Below, piece after piece: positions 36,824 to 45,144 of a DNA stretch of 64,000 nucleotides; position 1 is the stretch's first letter, and the number at the start of each line of letters is the position of its first letter. The DNA lies in contig NZ_JACVAE010000001.1 in NCBI RefSeq assembly GCF_014851675.1, positions 62,001 to 126,000 of the forward strand. Direction: 5' to 3'. The DNA is from Rhizobium sp. ARZ01 (GTDB lineage Bacteria > Pseudomonadota > Alphaproteobacteria > Rhizobiales > Rhizobiaceae). A program made the position numbers and the translations under genes. The notes under the pieces are model-generated. The model was not told the origin of the DNA. It saw nothing but the letters and a program-made list of their open reading frames with translations, and ran no database searches.

Positions 36824-37981
36824 ATGGTATCGCGTGCTGGCAATTTCGATTACGGCACCTTTGTCGGACGCGTCTGGCGTCCGGAGCGCAAGGGGCCGTC
36901 GCTGGTCACCGTGCGGGACGGCCATCTGGTCGACATCACGTCGAAAGCAGCACCCACGATGCGCGATCTGTTCGAAATGGATGATCCGGTCGGTTTCGTC
37001 CGCGCGCAATCGGGCGAGCCGATTGTGTCGCTTTCCGCCGTGCTCGAAGCCTCCATCGAGGGTGCCGGCGACCTTTCACGCAATCATCTTCTGGCACCCT
37101 GCGACCTGCAAGCGGTCAAGGCCTGCGGCGTGACCTTCGCCCGCTCGATGATCGAACGCGTGATTGAGGAGAAGGCGGCCGGCAACCCGGCGCTGGCACT
37201 GAAGATCCGCGAGCGCGTCACCGCCATCATCGGCGACAGCCTGCGCAATCTCAAAGCCGGCTCCGAAGCGGCTGCCAAGGTCAAGGCGGCGCTGATCGAG
37301 GAGGGCGTCTGGTCGCAGTATCTGGAAGTCGGCATCGGGCCGGATGCGGAGGTCTTCACCAAAGCGCCGGTGCTTTCGGCCGTCGGCTGGGGCGCCTCGG
37401 TTGGCCTGCATCCGATCTCGAAGTGGAACAATCCCGAGCCGGAAATCGTGCTGGCGGTGAACAGCCGCGGCGAGGTGAAAGGCGCCACCCTCGGCAACGA
37501 CGTCAACCTGCGCGATGTCGAGGGGCGGTCCGCGCTGCTGCTCGGCAAGGCGAAGGACAACAATGCGTCCGCCGCAATCGGCCCGTTCATCCGCCTCTTT
37601 GACGAGACCTATTCGCTCGATGACGTCCGCAAGGCGGATCTCGGTCTTCTGATCGAAGGCGAGGACGGCTTTGTCTTGCAGGGCACGAGCACGATGCGCG
37701 AGATCAGCCGCGACCCGCTCGACTTGGTCGCCCAGACGATCGGTCGCCACCACCAGTATCCGGACGGCTTCATGCTGTTCATGGGCACGCTATTTGCGCC
37801 GGTCGAGGACCGCGACGTGCCCGGCGAGGGCTTCACCCACAAGATCGGCGACCAGGTGACGATCTCGAATGCGGAACTTGGCGCGCTGACGAATACGGTC
37901 CGGCTCTCGACCGAGTGCCCGCCCTGGACTTTTGGCGCAGCCGCGCTCATGCGCAATCTGGCTGCTCGTGGCCTGATCTGA
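36824..37981 (+). CDS. Fumarylacetoacetate hydrolase (FAH) family protein
   Basis: A 385-residue member of the FAH superfamily, longer than the simple 280-residue type. The C-terminal FAH fold has the metal-binding acidic set around NPEPEIVLAVNSRGEVKGATLGNDVNLRDVEGR and the later VLQGTSTMREISRDP. Members cleave or dehydrate 2-oxo acids; rhizobial relatives act in sugar-acid pathways such as 2-dehydro-3-deoxypentonate metabolism. ATG 36824 follows a strong GGAGGGAGGAAGG site. It is 101 bases after the ATPase gene, without an obvious terminator, so it is probably the last gene of the operon and handles a 2-oxo acid from the imported compound. Confidence 0.85.
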   Translation: MVSRAGNFDYGTFVGRVWRPERKGPSLVTVRDGHLVDITSKAAPTMRDLFEMDDPVGFVRAQSGEPIVSLSAVLEASIEGAGDLSRNHLLAPCDLQAVKACGVTFARSMIERVIEEKAAGNPALALKIRERVTAIIGDSLRNLKAGSEAAAKVKAALIEEGVWSQYLEVGIGPDAEVFTKAPVLSAVGWGASVGLHPISKWNNPEPEIVLAVNSRGEVKGATLGNDVNLRDVEGRSALLLGKAKDNNASAAIGPFIRLFDETYSLDDVRKADLGLLIEGEDGFVLQGTSTMREISRDPLDLVAQTIGRHHQYPDGFMLFMGTLFAPVEDRDVPGEGFTHKIGDQVTISNAELGALTNTVRLSTECPPWTFGAAALMRNLAARGLI

Positions 37982-38003
37982 TCCGTTCAGCCGTTTTGCG
38001 CCT

Positions 38004-38657
38004 TCAGTCCCGGTCCGGAGCGCCGAGGGGAAAGTAGTGGCGAAAGCGCCGCGCTTCGTCCACCGCGCGAGCGAAGGATGGGCGGGCCAGCAGGCGTTTG
38101 CGGTAGGCCGTGAGATTGGTCAGGGCCGGGTCGATCGGGTGGGTCCAGTCGGCATAGAAGAGGGCAGGGGCCGCCGCACAGTCGGCCAGGCTGAAACTGC
38201 CGCCGGCCGCCCATTCTCGGCCGTCCATGTGCCGGTCGAGCCACTGATAGGTTCGTTCCAGCATCGTGCGGGCCTCCGCGATGCCATAGGGGTCACGGTC
38301 CGCCTCAGACCGAATTGCGTTGAAGACAACCTTCTGCTGGGGCGTGCTGATGTAGTTGTCGAAGATCCGGTCGAGCATACGCACCTCGATCGCGGCCTGC
38401 GGATCGTCTGGAATCGGCTTGAATGATCCGGGACGGGCAAGCGCCAGATATTCGATGATGATGGTCGCCTCCAGCAGCGTCTTGCCGTTGTCGACCAGGA
38501 CGGGGAAGCGCTTGATCGGCCAAAGCGTTTCGAACTCGGCCATGACGTCCTTGTCTTCCAGCATCCGGTACTCGAACGGCGTTTCGTTCTCATAGAGGGC
38601 GATCAGTGCCTTCTGGCAGTAGGATGAAAATGGATGCGCATAGAGGATCGGTGTCAT
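38004..38657 (-). CDS. Glutathione S-transferase family protein
   Basis: A 217-residue cytosolic GST. The N-terminal thioredoxin-like domain (residues 1-78) has HPFSSYCQKALIALYENETPFEYR, where Ser/Tyr/Cys could serve as catalytic residue, the cis-Pro loop KRFPVLVDNGKTLLEATIIIEYL. The C-terminal all-helical domain includes SLADCAAAPALFYADW, the N-capping motif. ATG 38657 has GGGAGG upstream; the longer frame to 38702 is not needed. It is a single-gene unit convergent with the FAH gene. The substrate is unknown. Confidence 0.88.
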   Translation of the reverse strand: MTPILYAHPFSSYCQKALIALYENETPFEYRMLEDKDVMAEFETLWPIKRFPVLVDNGKTLLEATIIIEYLALARPGSFKPIPDDPQAAIEVRMLDRIFDNYISTPQQKVVFNAIRSEADRDPYGIAEARTMLERTYQWLDRHMDGREWAAGGSFSLADCAAAPALFYADWTHPIDPALTNLTAYRKRLLARPSFARAVDEARRFRHYFPLGAPDRD

Positions 38658-38770
38658 GAATGCCTCCCGTGCCGACCACAGCGTGTGCACGGAGGCTAAC
38701 AATTGTGATTGCAGTTTGCAATCAGATTTCTGTTGGATACTTCAAGCGACATCTGACCCACATGTCGAAT

Positions 38771-39430
38771 TCAACTGAGCTTCCGTCGCCGTTCCAGTTC
38801 CGCCTCGCTCGGTTGATCGGCCCCGAACGAACCGGTCTCGACTGCACCTTTGCGGACATATTTGTTGGTCGTCACACCGGACGGAGACGTCGTAGAGCTT
38901 TCAAGTGACATGGCCACAGGAGCAGCACCTTGTGAGAACAGCCGCTTGCCGCTGCCGAGAACCAGGGGGAACGTGTGCACATACAGCTCGTCCACCAGGT
39001 CATGCTGAAACAGCGTCTTCAGTAGATCGGTGGAACCCTGCGTCAGGAGGTTGGGACCGTCTTCGCTTTTCGAGGCCCGGAGTGCGGCCACGACGTCGGG
39101 CCCAAGCGACTTGCTGTTCTGCCATTCGAGCTTCAGATCCGGATTGCGGGTCGCCACGAACTTGGTGACCCTGTCGAACAGCGTGCCGATCGGATCATCC
39201 GGACCGGCATAGGGCCAATAGGCGGCAAAGATGTCGTAGGTCTTGCGGCCGAGAAGCAGGTCGAACGGGCGCGCGAACATCGCGTCCACGGCCGCTCCCA
39301 TCGCCTCGTCGAAATAGGGAACGACCCAGCCGCCAAACTGGAAGCCGCCGATCGGGTCCTCCTGCGGCCCTCCAGGCGCCTGCATGACGCCGTCAAGGCT
39401 GACGAATGCTCCAACGATGATTTTCCGCAT
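38771..39430 (-). CDS. Dihydrofolate reductase family protein (RibD C-terminal domain)
   Basis: A 219-residue protein with the RibD-C/DHFR-like fold: MRKIIVGAFVSLDGVMQAPGG at the start, FDLLLGRKTYDIFAAYWP and the C-terminal LVDELYVHTFPLVLGSGKRLF. It probably binds NADPH and reduces an unknown heterocycle; it is not the folate-pathway enzyme. GGAGTG lies just before the ATG. The last 25 residues are charged and variable. It stands alone. Confidence 0.9.
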   Translation of the reverse strand: MRKIIVGAFVSLDGVMQAPGGPQEDPIGGFQFGGWVVPYFDEAMGAAVDAMFARPFDLLLGRKTYDIFAAYWPYAGPDDPIGTLFDRVTKFVATRNPDLKLEWQNSKSLGPDVVAALRASKSEDGPNLLTQGSTDLLKTLFQHDLVDELYVHTFPLVLGSGKRLFSQGAAPVAMSLESSTTSPSGVTTNKYVRKGAVETGSFGADQPSEAELERRRKLS

Positions 39431-39838
39431 GTTCTTGCACTCCTTTTTGGCCTGAGCAAAGGACGCTTAAAGCGGACCGCTGCCGACAATGCTTCGGGCA
39501 AATTCTGCAACGAACGACCCGTGGCGACACGGCGACGATGTTGGTGCCTCACAGGAACATGCAATTTGATAACCAACGCCGTTCATTATGAGGTCGTTAT
39601 GTAGGATTGGAAGATGGAACATGCCCTGAGGGCAAAACCTTCGGCATCCCGGGTGTCGGCCGGTAAAGCGCTCGGCTTGTCAAAGCGAAAATCTCTTGGT
39701 GTTATGAAATGGAGGGCCGGCTGAGGCGATTCGCCGGCCTGGGATGGCTTAGTCAGTGGGCCAGTAGGGGATTGTTGGCCCCCGCAAGCATCGTTGCAGT
39801 GATTGACGAACGATCAGGGTCGGACCTTGGAGGGCCTC
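39431..39838. other. Gene-free stretch upstream of the outer-membrane protein gene
   Basis: About 400 bases without a supported gene. GGAAC occurs at two places (near 39555 and 39613) but without a CGTT at the EcfG spacing. Promoters for the RibD-C gene (left) and the barrel gene (right) should lie here; I cannot place them. Confidence 0.4.
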
Positions 39839-40642
39839 ATGAAGTATCGCATTGCATCCACATTCCTTTGCGCCAGGCTTTGCCTGGCCGCCCAAGGCGC
39901 CATGGCAGCGGATCTTACCCCGGTCGCCGTGAGCCCCGACGCGCAGCAGGTGCAGACGGAGAGCGGCTGGACCTTCACCTTCGCGCCGTATTTCTGGGCG
40001 GCGGGGCTGTCCGGCGACCTCGGGACCAAAATCGGACGCTTCGAACCCGAGGTTCACGTGGACACGTCCTTCAGCGAGATATGGGACTACCTCGACTTTG
40101 GGGCGATGGCGATCGGCGAGGCCCGCTACGGACGCTACAGTGTCTTCACCGACCTCATGTACACAAAGATTTCCGGCAGTGCGGCAACGCCTAGAGGCGT
40201 TCTCTCCGAAGAGGCTTCGGTCGATTCAGAAACGTTTGCCGGTCTTGTCGGAGTCGGTTACTCGCTTCTAGAAGACAATTCGGGCCGCCTCGACATCGTT
40301 GGCGGCGTGCGCGTCTGGTCCGTCGACACGACAATCTCGCTCAGCGGAGGTTTTCTCGGCGACCGGTCGACAAGCGACGGTGACACCTGGGTCGATGCCC
40401 TCGGTGGCGTGAAGGGGACATATTTCCTTACGCCGAACTTCTTCCTGACCGGCTGGGGCCTGGTCGGTGGCGGTGGTGCCAATATCGACTGGGACGTTGC
40501 TGCGACCGTCGGCTACAAGTTCAATGAAACGTTTTCGTCGGTGATCGGTTACCGGGCTCTTGGGGTCGACTACAGCAATGACGGCTTCGTGTTCGATGTT
40601 GTCCAGCAGGGCCCGATTATCGGTCTCGCCATCAATTTCTAG
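39839..40642 (+). CDS. Outer-membrane beta-barrel protein, function unknown
   Basis: A 267-residue exported protein. The signal peptide runs to GAMAADL. The mature part alternates aromatic and polar residues in strands (WTFTFAPYFWAAGLSGDLG, ARYGRYSVFTDLMYTKIS, VGYKFNETFSSVIGYRALG) and ends in a terminal Phe (LAINF), the C-terminal signature for barrel assembly by BAM. Eight to twelve strands are plausible. ATG 39839 follows GGAGGG; the 12 extra codons upstream are ignored. A strong bidirectional terminator follows. The transported substrate or ligand is unknown. Confidence 0.82.
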   Translation: MKYRIASTFLCARLCLAAQGAMAADLTPVAVSPDAQQVQTESGWTFTFAPYFWAAGLSGDLGTKIGRFEPEVHVDTSFSEIWDYLDFGAMAIGEARYGRYSVFTDLMYTKISGSAATPRGVLSEEASVDSETFAGLVGVGYSLLEDNSGRLDIVGGVRVWSVDTTISLSGGFLGDRSTSDGDTWVDALGGVKGTYFLTPNFFLTGWGLVGGGGANIDWDVAATVGYKFNETFSSVIGYRALGVDYSNDGFVFDVVQQGPIIGLAINF

Positions 40643-40677
40643 TCGGGCACGGCACAGCCTGCAATTTGACGGACGAA

Positions 40678-40706
40678 AAAGGGCCGGTCTTCACAGACCG
40701 GCCCTT
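40678..40706. terminator. Bidirectional intrinsic terminator
   Basis: AAAGGGCCGGTCT pairs with AGACCGGCCCTTT around a TCAC loop: a 13-bp stem flanked by A-rich and T-rich runs. It serves the barrel gene from the left and the convergent aminotransferase gene from the right. Confidence 0.9.
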
Positions 40707-40726
40707 TGCATTTCATGCGGTGCTGC

Positions 40727-42064
40727 TTACTTCGCCCGCTTCAGGGCATCGCCGAGGATTGAGACGATCTCCTCGAAATGCTTCTTCTCGGCGATCAGCG
40801 GCGGCGAAAACGCGATGATGTCGCCGGTGACGCGGATCAGCAGGCCCTTCTCGAAGCAGTCGACGAAGACGTCATAGGCGCGAGCACCGACGGCGCCATC
40901 ACGTGATGCCAGTTCGATGCCGGCGATCAGGCCGATAGTGCGGATGTCGATGACGTGCGGCAGGCCCTTCAGCGAGTGCATCGCATCGTGCCAGTCGGCC
41001 TGCAACTCGACCGCGCGCGTCAGCAGGCCTTCGTCGCGGTAGATGTCGAGCGTTGCGATGCCAGCGGCGCAGGCAGCCGGATGGCCGGAATAAGTGTAGC
41101 CGTGGAACAGCTCGATCGCACCTTCCGGCCCGTGCATCAGCGCGTCGTGCACCTTGCGGCTGGCAAAGACCGCGCCCATCGGGATGGCGCCGTTGGTCAG
41201 CCCCTTCGCCGTGGTGACGAGGTCCGGCGTCACGCCGAAGTAGTCGGTGGCGAAGGCAGCACCCAGACGACCGAAGCCGGTGATGACCTCGTCGAAGATG
41301 AGCAGGATGCCGTGCTTGTCGCAGATCGCGCGTAGGCGCTCCAGATAGCCCTTCGGCGGGATCAGCACGCCGGTCGAGCCGGCAACGGGCTCGACGATGC
41401 AGGCAGCGATCGTCTCGGCGCCGTGCAGGGCGACCAGGCGCTCCAGGTCGTCGGCGAGCTCGGCGCCATGCTCCGGCTGACCCTTCACGTAGGCGTTCTT
41501 GGCAAGGTCGTGGGTGTGGCGAAGGTGGTCGGAGCCCGGAAGCTGCGGGAAGACGCGGCGGTTGTTGAGAATACCGCCGACGGAGATGCCGCCGAAGCCG
41601 ACGCCGTGATAGCCACGCTCGCGGCCGATCAGGCGCGTGCGCGTTCCCTGGCCGATGGCGCGCTGGTAGGCGATCGCCATCTTGAGCGCGGTATCGACCG
41701 ATTCCGAGCCGGAGCCGGTATAGAAGATGCGGTCGAGCTTGGCGCCCTCGGGGCCGGGGGCGATTTCCGCCAGTCGCTCGGCGAAGTCGAAGGCGATCGG
41801 ATGGCCCATCTGGAAGGAGGGCGCGAAATCCATCTGGGTGAGCTGACGCTCGACGGCGGCAGCAATCTGCCGACGGCCATGGCCGGCATTGACGCACCAA
41901 AGCCCGGCGGTGCCGTCGAGGATCGTGCGGCCGTCCTGGCTGGTGTAGTGCATGCCTTCGGCAGAAGCGAGCAGGCGCGGCGCCGCCTTGAACTGGCGGT
42001 TGGCGGTGAACGGCATCCAGTAGCTGTCGAGGACGGGCGCGTTGGGTTTGTTGTGAACGTTCAT
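40727..42064 (-). CDS. Omega-amino acid:pyruvate (beta-alanine:pyruvate) aminotransferase
   Basis: A 445-residue class III aminotransferase that moves the amino group of beta-alanine or similar omega-amines to pyruvate. Landmarks are DSYWMPFTANRQFKAAPR near the N-terminus, the PLP-phosphate loop YTGSGSESVDTAL, EPVAGSTGVLIPPKGYL, the ring-contact Asp in LLIFDEVITGFGR, and the PLP-Lys in TTAKGLTNGAIPMG. The start at 42064 has AGGAG 6 bases before it. It is divergent from an XRE-cupin regulator of the type that controls polyamine or amino-acid catabolism, which probably represses it. Confidence 0.9.
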   Translation of the reverse strand: MNVHNKPNAPVLDSYWMPFTANRQFKAAPRLLASAEGMHYTSQDGRTILDGTAGLWCVNAGHGRRQIAAAVERQLTQMDFAPSFQMGHPIAFDFAERLAEIAPGPEGAKLDRIFYTGSGSESVDTALKMAIAYQRAIGQGTRTRLIGRERGYHGVGFGGISVGGILNNRRVFPQLPGSDHLRHTHDLAKNAYVKGQPEHGAELADDLERLVALHGAETIAACIVEPVAGSTGVLIPPKGYLERLRAICDKHGILLIFDEVITGFGRLGAAFATDYFGVTPDLVTTAKGLTNGAIPMGAVFASRKVHDALMHGPEGAIELFHGYTYSGHPAACAAGIATLDIYRDEGLLTRAVELQADWHDAMHSLKGLPHVIDIRTIGLIAGIELASRDGAVGARAYDVFVDCFEKGLLIRVTGDIIAFSPPLIAEKKHFEEIVSILGDALKRAK

Positions 42065-42140
42065 GGGGGTCTCCTCTTGTTGAGGCATTGACGCCATGAT
42101 TTGGCAGAATGAACAAGTCCTTTTCTATGTGGCGTTAAGG

Positions 42141-42179
42141 TATTGAAATATATACTGTGGGTGCAGTCGAATTTCGATA
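42141..42179. promoter_or_regulatory. Inverted repeat in the divergent aminotransferase/regulator promoter region
   Basis: TATTGAAAT (42141-42149) and ATTTCGATA (42171-42179) are inverted repeats with one mismatch, with centres 30 bp apart, about three helix turns. TATACT at 42151-42156 lies between them and could be a -10 element. This is a plausible operator for the adjacent XRE-cupin regulator. Confidence 0.42.
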
Positions 42180-42212
42180 TTCCGAACAAGGGAAACAGGC
42201 GAGGGTGCAGAG

Positions 42213-42776
42213 ATGGGGGAGGACGGAACGTCGGTGGATATCGGGAGCCGGTTGCGCACCCTGCGTATGGCCCACAATCTGTCGCAGCGCGAGCTGGCGA
42301 AACGCGCAGGAGTGACCAATTCCACCATCTCGCTGATCGAGTCCAATGCATCGAATCCGTCAGTCGGTGCACTCAAGCGGATCCTCGACGGCATACCGAT
42401 TGGACTTGCCGAGTTCTTTGCTTTCGAGCCGGAACGATCGAGAAAAGCCTTCTATCGGGCGGATGAGCTGGTGGAGATCGGCAAGGGGCCGATTTCCTAT
42501 CGCCAGATCGGCGAGAATCTGTTCGGTCGCAGCCTCCAGATCCTGAAGGAGTGCTATCAACCTGGCGCTGACACTGGCAAGGTGCCGCTGGTGCATGATG
42601 GCGAAGAGGGCGGCATCATCCTCTCCGGGCGGCTGGAGGTCACGGTCGATGACGAACGCCGCATCCTCGGCCCAGGCGACGCCTACTATTTCGAGAGCCG
42701 CCGGCCGCATCGTTTCCGTTGCGTCGGACCGGTGCCGTGCGAACTGATCAGTGCCTGCACGCCGCCGACCTTCTGA
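42213..42776 (+). CDS. XRE family regulator with C-terminal cupin domain (PuuR type)
   Basis: A 187-residue regulator. Residues 8-65 form the HTH (IGSRLRTLRMAHNLSQRELAKRAGV, then NSTISLIESNASNPSVG). Residues 110-180 form a cupin sensor domain (GADTGKVPLVHDGEEGGIILSG, and DAYYFESRRPHRFRCVG). This is the architecture of PuuR and related repressors of polyamine and amino-acid catabolism. It is divergent from the omega-amino acid aminotransferase and shares a 148-base region with an inverted repeat. Confidence 0.92.
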   Translation: MGEDGTSVDIGSRLRTLRMAHNLSQRELAKRAGVTNSTISLIESNASNPSVGALKRILDGIPIGLAEFFAFEPERSRKAFYRADELVEIGKGPISYRQIGENLFGRSLQILKECYQPGADTGKVPLVHDGEEGGIILSGRLEVTVDDERRILGPGDAYYFESRRPHRFRCVGPVPCELISACTPPTF

Positions 42777-42791
42777 GTAATCATCGACCGG

Positions 42792-44765
42792 TCAGGAGCG
42801 TGTGGCCGGCGTCGCTGCGCCTTGTTGAGGTGGCAGATCAGCGACCTCGTTTACGCCAATCACTTCAAACAGTTCGAGTGTGCTGGACCGACCCTTGGCA
42901 TGTGCCTGACCCAGCGGACGGAATAGGATTTTGTCACGACATTGGGCAACGACCGCGCTGCTTGCCAGGATCCAGGTACTGTAGCTCTTGTTCATACCCT
43001 CCAACCTTGAGGCGACATTGATGCTGTCGCCCATGGCGGTGTATTGCAGGCGATCATTCGCGCCAACACTGCCGACGACGGCAGGCCCGGTATGAATGCC
43101 AAAGCGCGTGCGGAACTCCGGCCGCCCGCTGCGGCGCTGCTTCGCATTGAAGATGTCAAGCCGCGCCCTCATCGCCAGCGCCCCGCGGCAGGCATTTTCT
43201 GCGTGGTTCGGGTCCGGTGCCGGCGCGTTCCACATGGCGAAAATGGAATCGCCCAGGAATTGAATGATCGTGCCGCCATGTTCGTTCACGGTCTCGTTGA
43301 GGACGTCGAAATATTCCGACAGCATGCTGACGACTTCTTCGGGCGAATGCTGCTCGCTGATCGTGGTGAAGTCGTAGATGTCGGTGAAGATGGCCGTCAC
43401 CTCTTGGCGGCGGGCGTTCCGTCCGGAAAACTCTCCCGACTCCATCCCCTTGCGCACCAGTTCCTTGGGTACATAGAGCCCGAATGTGAAGATCGCGTCC
43501 CGCGCCTTGTTCATCGCGCTGCCGAGCGTTGCGATCTCGTTCACGCGCGTCGGCACTTCGATCGGCGTGCTGAAGTCCAGATCCTGCAGCCGATTTGCGC
43601 TGTCGGTCAGCTGGTGCAGTGACTTGGTGATCAGGTGGGCCAGAAGGAGTGCGCCCAGCACGGAGAGCAAGACGATGCCCGCGGAGAGAATCAGACCCTG
43701 GTAAAGGCCTGCTCGTGCCGGCGCCATCAACTCGTCGACGGGCGCTGCGATGACGGCGATGTGTCCGGCAAACAGGATCGCCGAGTCGACCTCCGTGCCC
43801 ATGACCACCCACCGGCGACCGTCTACGTCGAAGGTGCTCATCTTGTCCAGAACCGGCGGATTTGCCCTGATCGCAGCCAGGAGCGGATCGTGCAGGTTGG
43901 CCGTATCGAAATCCCGTTCATCTTTCGAGGCAGCGATTGCCCGCATGAGCGCGGGGTCGGAATGCATAAGTAGCTTCTTGTCAGGATCGACGACGAAGGC
44001 GACAGCGCTCGGCGTCAGTCGTTCGCTGGCAATGAACCGAGTGACCCGATCGAGCACGACATCGGCGCCGACGACGATCTCGGGGTTGCCCTTGTGTGCC
44101 TGGGAGATGGTCATGCCGAGCGACCTGGTTGTCGCCATGGTGTAGGGACCGGTGGCAATCGGTCCTGTTCCACCGACTGCAGCGCGGTACCAGGGGCGCT
44201 GCCTTGGATCGTAGCTCCACGTGGCAATCGAGCGTTCCGACAGTTGTTTTCCCGCACCGTCGTAGAAAATGACCCGTGCGCGCGGCTCTCCTGCGCCGCG
44301 TTCCAGAATGCGGACAGCCATAGTCGCAAAGGCCGGGGGATTGAGCGCTTTGCGCCAGTCTGTCGATGACAGATTGACGGCGTGAAAGAAGCTGCCGTCC
44401 GGATAGCCGGCATAGACCCCGTCGATTTGTGGCGAACGCGACAGTGCCGCACGCAGGATCGTCACCTTGTCGCCGATACGCTCCGATGGAGGTGCAAGGA
44501 ACGAGTTCGCGATCGAGACAATCAAGTTGACCACCGCCGATGTGTCGCCGGACAGCGCCTGCATACGCGAAATCAGCCGATCCTCGAAGCCGTTCATGTG
44601 GATCTCGGCAGCTTCGATTGCAGCGTTGCGGGCGCGATAGTAGTCGAGCGCGATCAGCATTCCCGACACAGCGAGCAGCAGTGCCACCATCACAACTGCG
44701 AAAAGCGTCCGCAGCGATCCGTGCCAGGCTCGTTCTGATCCCGTATCCTTGCTGCTGCCCGCCAT
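42792..44765 (-). CDS. Membrane class III adenylate/guanylate cyclase with dCache sensor
   Basis: A 657-residue membrane cyclase: N-terminal span (about residues 22-42), a periplasmic double-Cache region to about residue 340, a second span (LYQGLILSAGIVLLSVLGALLLAHL), HAMP (about 370-420), then a class III catalytic domain (about 450-640). The metal Asps are in AIFTDIYDFT and FLGDSIFAMW, and the transition-state Asn/Arg in MGDSINVASRLE. The adenine-specifying Lys position before FLGD is Gln here, so the nucleotide used is uncertain. The start is ATG 44765. It probably makes a cyclic nucleotide in response to a periplasmic ligand. Confidence 0.9.
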   Translation of the reverse strand: MAGSSKDTGSERAWHGSLRTLFAVVMVALLLAVSGMLIALDYYRARNAAIEAAEIHMNGFEDRLISRMQALSGDTSAVVNLIVSIANSFLAPPSERIGDKVTILRAALSRSPQIDGVYAGYPDGSFFHAVNLSSTDWRKALNPPAFATMAVRILERGAGEPRARVIFYDGAGKQLSERSIATWSYDPRQRPWYRAAVGGTGPIATGPYTMATTRSLGMTISQAHKGNPEIVVGADVVLDRVTRFIASERLTPSAVAFVVDPDKKLLMHSDPALMRAIAASKDERDFDTANLHDPLLAAIRANPPVLDKMSTFDVDGRRWVVMGTEVDSAILFAGHIAVIAAPVDELMAPARAGLYQGLILSAGIVLLSVLGALLLAHLITKSLHQLTDSANRLQDLDFSTPIEVPTRVNEIATLGSAMNKARDAIFTFGLYVPKELVRKGMESGEFSGRNARRQEVTAIFTDIYDFTTISEQHSPEEVVSMLSEYFDVLNETVNEHGGTIIQFLGDSIFAMWNAPAPDPNHAENACRGALAMRARLDIFNAKQRRSGRPEFRTRFGIHTGPAVVGSVGANDRLQYTAMGDSINVASRLEGMNKSYSTWILASSAVVAQCRDKILFRPLGQAHAKGRSSTLELFEVIGVNEVADLPPQQGAATPATRS

Positions 44766-45144
44766 CCTCTGCTCCTCGAGCCTTCTCAAACGCGCCACAG
44801 TTGCATGCCGGCCCAAAACGGTGCTGAGCGACTGTGCCCGGGCGCACCGTCAAATCTCCGCCTTTTGAGCGCCCGAGGTAGTTCGAAGCGCCAGGCTGCG
44901 GCTGCCGGTGCCGATCCTATTGATAAAATTCGTCAAGTCGAACGGAAAATGAGCTTAAGCGCCGCACGGTTCCGCAGCGTTCAGACCGCCAAACCACTCA
45001 GCGTCTGCCTCGGATTTAAGGGGCTCGGCTATCGACCACTAGAAATTGCGCTCCTGTTCCCGAAGGAACAACGCCCGGTTCACCGGTGCGCTAGCAGGTT
45101 GTCCACGCCAGATCGGCGTAGCAAACCTAACCCCAGAGGGAGCC
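44766..45144. other. Gene-free stretch between the cyclase and RTX genes
   Basis: Divergent promoter region of about 380 bases. No hairpin, operator or extra gene stands out; open frames here are extensions of the two flanking genes. Confidence 0.4.

Noticed and set aside
39549..39650. EcfG promoter before the outer-membrane barrel gene
   Set aside because: GGAAC is present twice but CGTT is not at 16-17 bases.
40899..42116. 405-codon minus-strand frame inside the aminotransferase gene
   Set aside because: It is the same strand in another frame, Arg/His/Pro-rich, without domain features; the aminotransferase frame has all PLP motifs.
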